A model generated the notes under the pieces. The model searched no databases. It was not told where the DNA came from and worked only from the letters and a program-made list of their open reading frames with translations. From Desulfovibrio sp. (GTDB lineage: Bacteria; Desulfobacterota; Desulfovibrionia; Desulfovibrionales; Desulfovibrionaceae), in NCBI GenBank assembly GCA_014804915.1, contig JAAUYW010000025.1, forward strand, positions 1 through 12,974: a stretch of DNA of 12,974 nucleotides, read 5' to 3'. Position numbers and translations under genes: made by a program. Each line of letters starts with the position of its first letter. The stretch's first letter is position 1. This document shows positions 1-6,553 of this stretch, in pieces.

Positions 1-2181
1 AAAGCCTGGCGTGAAAACGCCGCCGCTTTCCGCGAATACCACATATTTTCCTGACACAAGCCCCAGGGCTTCACTCAGCGATTCCGCTGTTAATATCCGG
101 ATGTCATGGCCGGAACTGAAAGCCCCTTGCATGATGTCCCGAATCAGGGCAGGCTTGCTTTTTCCCGCGATAATCAACTCCAGTTCAGGGCAGGGCTGAT
201 TGCGGATTGATGCGAGTGACCGTTCAGTTTCCGGCAGGTAAGCGCAGTTTCGCAAAATGACGGTGAGCAGGGGAGCAGTGCCAGCCAGTCCTGGCCTGGG
301 CGGCAGCGGATCTGATTCCGCAAGGCTTTGCGGTGCTGCAAGCGGAGGCTTGTTGGCGCGGCAGATAAGGCTATAGTCTTTCAGCAGAGCATTTAAAAAT
401 TCGCTGTTGCTGGCCAGGTTCGCATAGACAGCCGGGGGTTGCCTGTTTGGCGCCGCCCTGAAAATCTCTTCCCTGTATTGCCGGAAAAGCGCAGCCATAT
501 AGCCAGAATGGCTTTTGGCCTGCAAATATTGCTGATTGCTCTCTTCAGCGGGCCAGGCAATGAAGGCCGCGAAATCCTGGAGCCAGTTTTCTTCAACAGG
601 CCGCGTTGCCATGTGGATAGGCGGCCGGTCCAGATGCAACGTTGCCAGCCCGGCGCCAGAAAGCCTCAACCTGAATGGCCCGGAGAAAAAGGAATCGCTC
701 TCGCCAAACTCTATCCCGTTTTCCACAAGACTGGCGCGTTCATAAAGGCCGCCGTAATCTGTCAGACTGGCATCGATTGTGAAATCATCCGCGCTGGCGA
801 CAGCAGGCGCAAGGGCATATGTGGCAGCAGCCGCATTTTTACAGGCAAGCTGTTCAATTGTCTGCCCGAGGGCGGCAGTTTCGATAATATCTCCATCCGC
901 AGCGAATGCGACATATCTTCCGGTTGCCATTTTCAGGCCAAGATTGAGCATTGCGCCCAGGGGGCGGCGCCCGGGCAGAAATACTGGTCGAATACCGCCC
1001 GGATTGCCAGTCTGGATATTGCAAACCGCGTCTGTCAGGGCCGGATTGTCATAAAGAAATATAATTTCACTGCTAAAGCCGCCTGGCAGCAAGGCTGAAT
1101 TGAGCGTGCTGATTCCATTGGCGCTTCTGGCGGCAATGACTATGGAACAATCAGCGTGAATTACGCGAGACGCCAGCCTGCGCTGCTGTGTGGCCGCTTT
1201 CTGACTGGGAATTGCCGCATTTTTCGCAACGCGGCTTTCTCCGGCGTCCTGTTTCAGCCATTGCAGGGCCTCAGCATGGGAAGCAAATTTTGGCAGAATT
1301 GAATTATCGCGATCAGGACAGTCCTTTTCATCGCAGGATATTATCTGCGGGCTGATTTTATCCGCTTCCCACAAATATCCCAGCTGCGGCGCACGTGCGC
1401 AAAAAGAGCCCCTGCAGCGTCCAGGCGGATCAATGTTCAAGGCTGTGAGGCCGGGGCAGCAAAAGCGCTTGAAGCCTAGTTCAACATTATTACAGGGAAC
1501 GGGATCCGGGAAGCTGGCCTGAAGCGGCGCGCCAGCGCCCTGATGCAGGGGCGTAAGGGCTGAGGGCTCCGGTTCGTGCCCAGGCGCTGCGCCGTTTTCT
1601 GGGAACGAAAAGGCGAAGGGAATCACTTCGCGCAGGCGGCGAAAAGAATTGAGAAAGGTTTCGGTTCTGGCGGGATCTTCAGGACAGGGCAGGAGCCGGA
1701 TTCGCAGGGAAATGCCGGCTTCAGCCAGCTGGCCGCTCCGCAGCGCGATTTCCCGCAAATCGCAAAGCGTGGGATTGACAGTCAGGGTGACGCGAAAGCG
1801 GTTGCAGGGAAGACCGGAACGCAAATTTTCATAAAACGCAGGCTCCAGTCTGGCGTTCCCTTCCAGATCAACCCAGGCTCCGCGCGAAAGCAGCCAGCTG
1901 GTGACTTCTGGCAATAGCGGATGCAGGAAGATGTTCTGGCCGCGCAAATAGATTACATGTTCCAGGCAGGGCGTTTGCAGTAATAGATCCGTCATGGCCG
2001 CAAGCCTGTCGCCAGACATCACGCAATTCGGCAGCGAGCCTGAATCCGGGCTCCAGGCAGGGGGCAGAAGCGCCCAGCTTGCGTAAAAATATTTCGGTCT
2101 GGCAGTCAGCATGGCTTTAGCTTGCGCGACTCTTGCTAAAGGATTGATGGCATGGATCAGCGAGACTGGGCTTGCATGCAC
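1..2181 (-). CDS. Multidomain glycosyltransferase: degenerate radical SAM/SPASM-like N-terminus plus two GT2-like domains (partial, runs off left edge)
   Basis: Reading the minus strand gives one open frame from a stop at 2263-2265 to base 1 with no internal stop. No ATG occurs before 2112; GTG at 2181 is chosen (TTG 2247 and ATG 2112 are alternatives, none with a clear ribosome site). With the GTG start, residues about 28-225 resemble the later part of a radical SAM barrel (HVIYLRGQNIFLHPLLPEV, then GAWVDLEGNA), but the N-terminal CxxxCxxC motif is missing. Residues 230-288 hold a SPASM-like cysteine cluster (Cys 230, 241, 242, 256, 261, 283, 288). Residues about 345-560 are a GT2-like domain (SIVIAARSA, ATGRYVAFAADGD with a DxD at 429-431). 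A second GT2-like start follows at about 637 (LLTVILRNCAYLPETERSL). Probable role: transfer of sugars to surface polysaccharide or glycan in the cytoplasm; substrate unknown. The radical-SAM likeness is inference from pattern; the GT2 call is firmer. Confidence 0.72.
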   Translation of the reverse strand, partial: MHASPVSLIHAINPLARVAQAKAMLTARPKYFYASWALLPPAWSPDSGSLPNCVMSGDRLAAMTDLLLQTPCLEHVIYLRGQNIFLHPLLPEVTSWLLSRGAWVDLEGNARLEPAFYENLRSGLPCNRFRVTLTVNPTLCDLREIALRSGQLAEAGISLRIRLLPCPEDPARTETFLNSFRRLREVIPFAFSFPENGAAPGHEPEPSALTPLHQGAGAPLQASFPDPVPCNNVELGFKRFCCPGLTALNIDPPGRCRGSFCARAPQLGYLWEADKISPQIISCDEKDCPDRDNSILPKFASHAEALQWLKQDAGESRVAKNAAIPSQKAATQQRRLASRVIHADCSIVIAARSANGISTLNSALLPGGFSSEIIFLYDNPALTDAVCNIQTGNPGGIRPVFLPGRRPLGAMLNLGLKMATGRYVAFAADGDIIETAALGQTIEQLACKNAAAATYALAPAVASADDFTIDASLTDYGGLYERASLVENGIEFGESDSFFSGPFRLRLSGAGLATLHLDRPPIHMATRPVEENWLQDFAAFIAWPAEESNQQYLQAKSHSGYMAALFRQYREEIFRAAPNRQPPAVYANLASNSEFLNALLKDYSLICRANKPPLAAPQSLAESDPLPPRPGLAGTAPLLTVILRNCAYLPETERSLASIRNQPCPELELIIAGKSKPALIRDIMQGAFSSGHDIRILTAESLSEALGLVSGKYVVFAESGGVFTPGF

Positions 2182-2273
2182 CGGAAAAACCGCTGCGGAT
2201 TGAATTTCAGATAACTGGATTGAATGCTTTTTGCAAGGCTGGGGCAAGCCAGTCGCAGCCGGTCAGCCAGTCT

Positions 2274-2290
2274 TGCCTAAAACTTTAGGC
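2274..2290 (+). promoter_or_regulatory. Putative operator 1 (palindromic site, TGCCTAAAACTTTAGGC)
   Basis: The core CCTAAA-AC-TTTAGG is a near-perfect palindrome. The same 17-base site recurs in inverted orientation at 2320-2336 with two mismatches. Both copies lie between the divergent glycosyltransferase gene and the XRE regulator gene, the usual place for an autoregulatory operator. Binding by the XRE protein is inference. Confidence 0.55.
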
Positions 2291-2309
2291 TAATCTGACT
2301 AAAAATCAA
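2282..2309 (-). promoter_or_regulatory. Possible promoter of the glycosyltransferase gene
   Basis: On the minus strand TTGATT (2304-2309) is followed after 16 bases by TAAAGT (2282-2287), a moderate sigma70-like pair. The -10 element lies inside the palindromic site at 2274-2290, so a repressor bound there would block it. Match is only partial, so this is tentative. Confidence 0.3.
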
Positions 2310-2319
2310 GTCGAAATTT

Positions 2320-2336
2320 GCATAAAGTTTTAGGCA
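2320..2336 (-). promoter_or_regulatory. Putative operator 2 (inverted copy, TGCCTAAAACTTTATGC)
   Basis: Reverse-complement copy of the 2274-2290 site, matching 15 of 17 bases; one arm is less perfect (TATGC instead of TAGGC). The site centres are 45 bp apart, about four helical turns. It ends 18 bp before the XRE start codon, so occupancy could repress that gene. Confidence 0.5.
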
Positions 2337-2354
2337 GGGCAAAATTGCGGGCTT

Positions 2355-2609
2355 ATGAAAGAGATTCCGGGGCTGTTGCCAAGCGCAGCGGAAGCTTTTC
2401 AGGAAGCGCGGGAATACGCGAGGCTATCCCAGGCGCAGCTTGCCGAGCGCGCTAACTGCGCGCGCTCTTTTGTGTCCTTTCTGGAGACTGGAACGCATTT
2501 GCCTGGGCTGAACGCGTTTGTGGCGCTGGCAGAGGCGATGGAGCTGCGCCCTTCCGAGCTTATGCGCCGCATAGAGGAAAAAATGGCGTTCAGGCAGATG
2601 CGCCAGTAA
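2355..2609 (+). CDS. XRE/Cro-family helix-turn-helix transcriptional regulator
   Basis: An 84-residue protein that is almost only a helix-turn-helix domain. Residues about 13-68 follow the Cro/C1 pattern: an opening helix (AFQEAREYARLSQAQLAERA), then NCARSFVSFLETGTHLPGLN as turn and recognition helix, then a supporting helix (FVALAEAMELRPSELMRRI). No ligand or protease domain is attached, so it is probably a simple DNA-binding repressor. It starts at an ATG with no obvious Shine-Dalgarno sequence. It is divergent from the glycosyltransferase gene, and the gap holds a pair of inverted palindrome-like sites that could be its operators, which suggests it controls itself and possibly the glycosyltransferase. 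It converges on the ABC ATPase gene with 78 bp between stop codons. Confidence 0.88.
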   Translation: MKEIPGLLPSAAEAFQEAREYARLSQAQLAERANCARSFVSFLETGTHLPGLNAFVALAEAMELRPSELMRRIEEKMAFRQMRQ

Positions 2610-2617
2610 GGCGGAGC

Positions 2618-2650
2618 GCCGCCTGGCCTGGCAGGGGAGCGCGGCTTTTT
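2618..2650 (+). terminator. Possible rho-independent terminator after the XRE gene
   Basis: GCCGC (2618-2622) can pair with GCGGC (2641-2645), followed directly by TTTTT (2646-2650). The stem is only 5 bp and the loop long (18 nt). A competing hairpin GGCGG/CCGCC at 2610-2623 begins right after the stop codon. Position fits, structure is weak. Confidence 0.3.
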
Positions 2651-2687
2651 GGAAGAAAACGGGTCTTCAGGCGTTTGCCCGGCCTGG

Positions 2688-3677
2688 CTATGCCTGCAAG
2701 TCCTGATTTTTATGTGAGGGGGCGTAAAGCCAGCAGGCAACCGCATGGCCGCCTTCTGCGATGACTGGCGCCCTCCTGATTGCGCATACTGGCAGGGCTC
2801 GCTCGCAACGTGGCTGGAACGGGCAGCCTTTTGGCATTTGCGCGAGCGTGGGCACTATGCCGGGAATGGCTGGCAGGCGGCGCGCATAAATTGAATCGCG
2901 GCCAGGGTGCGCTGCAATCAGTCCCTGGGTATAAGGGTGCAACGGCTGCGCGAACAAGGCTGCCACACTTGCTGTTTCCACCAGGATGCCTGCGTACATC
3001 ACGCCTGCGTTATCGCCAGTTTCGGCTACAACGCCAAGGTCATGCGTGATAAGCAGAACTGCCATGCCCCGCTGTTCGCTTTCGCTGCGAATCAGGCGCA
3101 GAATTTGCCCCTGGATGGTCGCATCCAGCGCTGTTGTCGGCTCATCGGCAAGCAGCACATCCGGGCCGCAGGCCAGCGCCATTGCGATCATTACGCGCTG
3201 GCGCATTCCGCCGGAAAGCTGGTGCGGATAATCATTATAGCGGCTCTGTGGCGAAGGGATGCCGACCTGTCTGAAAAGCCCGATCACCCGCTCACGCGCC
3301 TGTTTGCGCTTCATGCCCAGGTGCAGGCGCAATGGCTCGGCTGTCTGGCTGCCGACAGTCAGCACAGGATTTAGCGAAGTCATTGGCTCCTGAAAAATCA
3401 TGCCTATTCTGGCGCCTCGTATGGCGCGCATGGAGCGGAGAGGCAATTCGAGCAGATTCTGGTTCTGGAATTCAATGGAGCCGCTAAGGCTGGCATATTC
3501 TGGCGTAAGGCGCAAAATTGCGCGGCAGGTGAGGCTTTTGCCGCAGCCAGATTCCCCCACCAGGCAGGTAATTGAAGCGGGAGGAATGGTCAGCGAGAGA
3601 TTGCGGACAGCCGGAAGCGGCCCAGCCGCTCCCGGAAAAGTTATCGACAGGTTATTGATGACTAGCGGCTGCTCCAT
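2688..3677 (-). CDS. Oligopeptide/dipeptide-type ABC transporter ATP-binding protein (OppD/DppD-like)
   Basis: A 329-residue ABC ATPase that would energise import of peptides, nickel or a related solute through a two-permease channel. Visible motifs: Walker A GESGCGKS (41-48), Q-loop glutamine 96 (FQEP), signature LSGGM (154-158), Walker B VLLADE (174-179), switch histidine 212 (ITHDLG). The C-terminal extension (about 245-320: [28 protein letters not shown]) is typical of the Opp/Dpp ATPase family. Four cysteines there (285, 291, 298, 315) match the spacing that binds an iron-sulfur cluster in some DppD proteins. Its ATG follows the mlaA stop directly (TAGATG), with AGGTGG in the mlaA end as ribosome site, so it is transcribed and probably translationally coupled with the Mla genes. 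No permease, binding protein or second ATPase (OppF type) is in the window; the stop lies next to the convergent XRE gene. True substrate unknown. Confidence 0.85.
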   Translation of the reverse strand: MEQPLVINNLSITFPGAAGPLPAVRNLSLTIPPASITCLVGESGCGKSLTCRAILRLTPEYASLSGSIEFQNQNLLELPLRSMRAIRGARIGMIFQEPMTSLNPVLTVGSQTAEPLRLHLGMKRKQARERVIGLFRQVGIPSPQSRYNDYPHQLSGGMRQRVMIAMALACGPDVLLADEPTTALDATIQGQILRLIRSESEQRGMAVLLITHDLGVVAETGDNAGVMYAGILVETASVAALFAQPLHPYTQGLIAAHPGRDSIYARRLPAIPGIVPTLAQMPKGCPFQPRCERALPVCAIRRAPVIAEGGHAVACWLYAPSHKNQDLQA

Positions 3678-4553
3678 CTAGCGATCCACCTGCGCCTTGC
3701 GCATGCTTGCATAGGCCTCGCGCATTGCCAGGTAGGGATCAACCGCAATTGATTTCAAATCGGTATAGGCGGGCAGTACTTCGTAAAGATCGTTGAAGCG
3801 AAAGCCGACATTTGCGGCAAGCGACGCTTCCCAGGGATCAATGTAAAACAGCGGCGAGGTAAAGGCGTCGCCAATTCTGCCAAAAGTATCGCGCACCGAG
3901 CTTGGGCCAATGAAAGGCCAGACTATGTACCAGCCCTGGCCAAAACCCCAGCGGCCCAGCGTCTGGCCAAAATCCTCGCCAGAGGGATCAACAGGCACAA
4001 TGGTTTTCTTGCTGGAAGCAAGATCGACCAGGCCGGCGCCGCCCATGAGGTTCATCATGAAGCGGGAAAACTCCACGCCAGCCTCAAATGGCCGTCCTTG
4101 CAGCAGGCTGTTGATAAAGCGGGTCGGGAACAGGATATTGTAGAACAGGTTGCTCATGCCTGTGCGAAAAAACTGCGGCGTGACAAATTTCCAGCCAGTG
4201 TATAGCGGCTGGGCCACGTGAATATAGAAGATGTCATTGAAGCGAAACCAGAACCTGTTCCAGGGCTCGAGCGGATCCGAGATGCTCGCGACAGGCTCGC
4301 TGTCGTAGTCATCCAGATCATGCGCAACCCCTGCTTCCTGAACAGTTACAGCTCCTGGCGCGAGCATGGTATCCGAGGCATAGACGCTGGAAGGCGCGAT
4401 GGCCTGGCTTGACTCGCCTGCGTATCTGGCTCCATTTTTCATGGCGCGCGCATTTGCCACGCTGGCAGGATTGGATTGGGCTGGCGAATCCGCGCCCTGG
4501 CAGGCAACAGGGGCGAGAAGCAGCAGCAGGATAAATGCGAGCAGGCGTCCCAT
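3678..4553 (-). CDS. mlaA: MlaA/VacJ-family outer-membrane phospholipid-removal lipoprotein
   Basis: A 291-residue protein. The N-terminus (MGRLLAFILLLLLAPVAC) is a signal sequence ending in a cysteine at 18, the likely lipidation site, although position -3 is proline rather than the usual leucine. A poorly conserved, probably disordered stretch follows (about 20-90). The family core then begins with DPLEPWNRFWFRFND (about 93-107), followed by NLFYNILFPTRFINSLLQG, SGEDFGQTLGRWGFGQG and WPFIGPSSVRDTFGR, all hallmarks of MlaA. MlaA sits in the outer membrane as a ring-like channel and extracts mislocalised phospholipid from the outer leaflet, passing it to MlaC. Its ATG overlaps the mlaC stop by one base (TAATG), and the ATPase gene follows without a gap. 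In E. coli mlaA is separate from the mla operon; here it is inside it. Confidence 0.95.
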   Translation of the reverse strand: MGRLLAFILLLLLAPVACQGADSPAQSNPASVANARAMKNGARYAGESSQAIAPSSVYASDTMLAPGAVTVQEAGVAHDLDDYDSEPVASISDPLEPWNRFWFRFNDIFYIHVAQPLYTGWKFVTPQFFRTGMSNLFYNILFPTRFINSLLQGRPFEAGVEFSRFMMNLMGGAGLVDLASSKKTIVPVDPSGEDFGQTLGRWGFGQGWYIVWPFIGPSSVRDTFGRIGDAFTSPLFYIDPWEASLAANVGFRFNDLYEVLPAYTDLKSIAVDPYLAMREAYASMRKAQVDR

Positions 4554-5188
4554 TATTGCGCCTTCTGGCCCTGGCTGAGGATTTCGGCGGCTTTGGCGCG
4601 TACCCTCTCTATAAGCTGCTCTGGCGTGGCCGTATTGAGGATGTCCTGGAACTGCGTGCGATAATTCTTGACCAGGCTGATATTCTCGATGATTACGTCA
4701 TACACGCGCCATTTGCCGTTTTTATTGAGCATTCTGTAGCTTACGGGAATTTTTTTGCCATCTTTCATGGCTATGGCAGTGCGTACTTCCACCTTGTCGC
4801 CTTCAGGCGAAACTGTCTCGCCTGTGTAGGAGACCGTCTCGCCGTTATAGCCAGTAATGCGATTGAGGTAGGTATTGAGCAGGAGATCCGCAAACGCATT
4901 GCTGAAAGCCTGTTTCTGGGCTTCATTGAACGTTTTCCAGCGCGGGCCGACTGTGCGCGAGGAAAATTCGCCAAAATCGAAAATCTGGCGGACTTCCGCC
5001 TCTATCTGCCGCCTGAGCGGAGGCCGGGTGGCCGGGTTTGCATACTCGGGATTGCGAATGACGGCAAGAATGCGGCTTACTGCGCCATCAAGAGCTGCTC
5101 TCGCTTCCTGGGCAGGCTGCGCTGAAGCGGCTGAAACCAGACAAGCCAGCAGCAGGGCGACTACAAACGAAGGCAGAAGACGTTTCAT
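4553..5188 (-). CDS. mlaC: MlaC/Ttg2D-family periplasmic phospholipid-binding protein
   Basis: A 211-residue secreted protein. Residues 1-23 form a Sec signal peptide (MKRLLPSFVVALLLACLVSA then ASA), with likely cleavage before Gln24. The remainder is a single MlaC domain, recognisable from FDFGEFSSRTVGPRW, FNEAQKQAFSNAFADLLLNTYLNRI, the repeated GETVSY/GETVSP strand region and KWRVYDVIIENISLVKNYRTQF. MlaC shuttles phospholipid across the periplasm between the outer-membrane MlaA and the inner-membrane MlaFED complex. The ATG overlaps the mlaD stop by four bases (ATGA). The strong ribosome site GGAGGTG lies inside the last mlaD codons, so translation is probably coupled. Length is like E. coli MlaC (211 residues). 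Confidence 0.95.
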   Translation of the reverse strand: MKRLLPSFVVALLLACLVSAASAQPAQEARAALDGAVSRILAVIRNPEYANPATRPPLRRQIEAEVRQIFDFGEFSSRTVGPRWKTFNEAQKQAFSNAFADLLLNTYLNRITGYNGETVSYTGETVSPEGDKVEVRTAIAMKDGKKIPVSYRMLNKNGKWRVYDVIIENISLVKNYRTQFQDILNTATPEQLIERVRAKAAEILSQGQKAQ

Positions 5189-5637
5189 TTTACACCTCCA
5201 AACGCGTATTTGGCAATTAGCGATTCCAGATCTGTTGGCGACTCTGTTTCAGTGATTGTGCCGCCCGGTTTTATCTCCTCATCTGAGCCGCCTCTGGACA
5301 GGGATATATACTTATCGCCAATAAGTCCGCTTGTCTTTATGGAGGCGATGCTGTCATCTGACAAATGCAGGTTTCTGTCCAGTCGGATATTCACTATGGC
5401 CTGCGAACGCATGGGATCCGGGTCAAGCCTGATGGAGGTTACGCGGCCTACCGGCACGCCTGCAAGCTCCACATCCGCGCCAGGCCTGAGGCCTGTGGCT
5501 GCGTCAAATCTGGCAGAAATCTCGTAGCCTCTGGAGGAGAACAGCTCCATCTTGCCCAGCTTGATGGTAAGCCAGCCCACGCACAAGAGGCCAATGAGAA
5601 CGAAAATGCCCACAGCAGTTTCCCGCGATCCGCCCAT
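5185..5637 (-). CDS. mlaD: MlaD, MCE-domain substrate-binding subunit of the phospholipid ABC transporter
   Basis: A 150-residue single-pass membrane protein. Residues about 8-27 (AVGIFVLIGLLCVGWLTIKL) are the transmembrane anchor. Residues about 38-116 form the MCE domain, with the typical YEISARFDAATGLRPGADVELAGVPVGRV opening and the TSGLIGDKYISL closing strand. MlaD forms a hexameric ring on the periplasmic face of MlaE through which lipid passes. It ends shortly after the MCE domain (E. coli MlaD is about 183 residues), so the C-terminal helical part is short. The ATG is preceded by AAGGAA. A sigma70-like promoter lies just upstream in the 92-bp gap after mlaF, so mlaD-C-A and the ATPase may be expressed separately from the genes before them. 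Confidence 0.95.
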   Translation of the reverse strand: MGGSRETAVGIFVLIGLLCVGWLTIKLGKMELFSSRGYEISARFDAATGLRPGADVELAGVPVGRVTSIRLDPDPMRSQAIVNIRLDRNLHLSDDSIASIKTSGLIGDKYISLSRGGSDEEIKPGGTITETESPTDLESLIAKYAFGGVK

Positions 5638-5657
5638 GTTTATTCCTTACAGTTTGA

Positions 5658-5686
5658 ATTTTACAGGCATTAAATTCATTTTTCAA
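5658..5686 (-). promoter_or_regulatory. Internal sigma70-like promoter upstream of mlaD
   Basis: Minus strand TTGAAA (5681-5686), 17-base spacer, TAAAAT (5658-5663): five of six matches in each hexamer with optimal spacing. Transcription would start near 5651, about 14 bases before the mlaD ATG, with AAGGAA in the short leader. The gap is visibly AT-richer than the flanking genes. Confidence 0.6.
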
Positions 5687-5729
5687 GAAATCAGGCTATA
5701 TATCAGATACTTGCGCCGCTGTTTCCGCA

Positions 5730-6545
5730 TCAGGAATTGAGCCATCTGTCAAGCGCCGCCTGAACTTCGGGATTGGGCGGCTTCCGCAGCCCAGAGCTGA
5801 TTTTGCCTGGGTCGCGGGTGAGGAACTGGCGCAGATACTCGTCCCTGCTTTTCAGCAAATCAGCGGCCGGCCCGGCGAATATGGCTGCGCCGTCTTTCAG
5901 CACCAGCGCGTAATCGGCGATTTTCTCAAGGCTTGCCAGATCATGGCTGACTACGATGAGAGTCATTTCCGGGAATTGCCTGTGCAGGGAGAGCAGAAGC
6001 TCGTCCATGCGCGCGGCTGTAATCGGATCCAGTCCGGATGTCGGCTCATCGCAAAGCAGGAGGCGCGGCTCCGCGATGATAGCCCTGGCAAGGCCGGCGC
6101 GTTTGCGCATTCCGCCGGAGAGCTGGTTGGGATAATATGAGGGGTAATTCTCCAGGCCCACCATGCCAAGCACGCGCAGGGCTGCGTCATGCAGAAGCTT
6201 GCGCGACAGCCGCAAATGCTGGCTCAGCGGCAGGGCCACATTTTCGGCCAGGGTCAGGGCGCCGAGCAGGGCGCCATCCTGAAAAAGCACGCCCATGCGC
6301 CTGCGCAGGCGCCGAAAGCCGGCGCCATCCAGCTCAAACAGGTTCTGGCCGTCAATCAGCAGCATGCCGGAGAGGGGTTTTTGCAGGCCTGCGATATGGC
6401 GAAGGATGGTGGATTTGCCGCCGCCGGAGCCGCCGAGGATGACGGTGATTTTGCCAGCCGGCAGGGTGGCGTTCAAATCATGAAGCACCACGGCCTTGCC
6501 GTAGCCGAGCGTAAGATTTTCGAATTGGATGTTCCAGGCAGACAA
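5730..6545 (-). CDS. mlaF: MlaF, ATP-binding subunit of the phospholipid ABC transporter
   Basis: A 271-residue cytoplasmic ABC ATPase that drives the MlaFED lipid transporter. Motifs: Walker A GGSGGGKS (38-45), Q-loop glutamine 89 (GVLFQDGALLGALTLAENVALPL, the typical MlaF/Ttg2A continuation), signature LSGGM (142-146) followed by RKRAGLARAI, Walker B LLLCDE (162-167), D-loop SGLDP, switch histidine 201 (VVSHD). The C-terminal tail (about 235-271) lies beyond the ABC core. The start codon is TTG, supported by AGGAG at 6551-6555, which overlaps the mlaE stop, and by the lack of a usable ATG before Walker A. Only 8 bases separate it from mlaE, so the two are co-translated. Confidence 0.94.
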   Translation of the reverse strand: MSAWNIQFENLTLGYGKAVVLHDLNATLPAGKITVILGGSGGGKSTILRHIAGLQKPLSGMLLIDGQNLFELDGAGFRRLRRRMGVLFQDGALLGALTLAENVALPLSQHLRLSRKLLHDAALRVLGMVGLENYPSYYPNQLSGGMRKRAGLARAIIAEPRLLLCDEPTSGLDPITAARMDELLLSLHRQFPEMTLIVVSHDLASLEKIADYALVLKDGAAIFAGPAADLLKSRDEYLRQFLTRDPGKISSGLRKPPNPEVQAALDRWLNS

Positions 6546-6553
6546 TCGGTCTC

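Noticed and set aside
439..1098. 219-residue plus-strand open frame
   Set aside because: Antisense to the glycosyltransferase frame, no domain pattern or ribosome site; the minus-strand frame gives clear GT2 motifs.
2399..2746. 115-residue minus-strand open frame across the XRE gene
   Set aside because: Antisense to the clear helix-turn-helix gene and overlapping the end of the ATPase gene in another frame.
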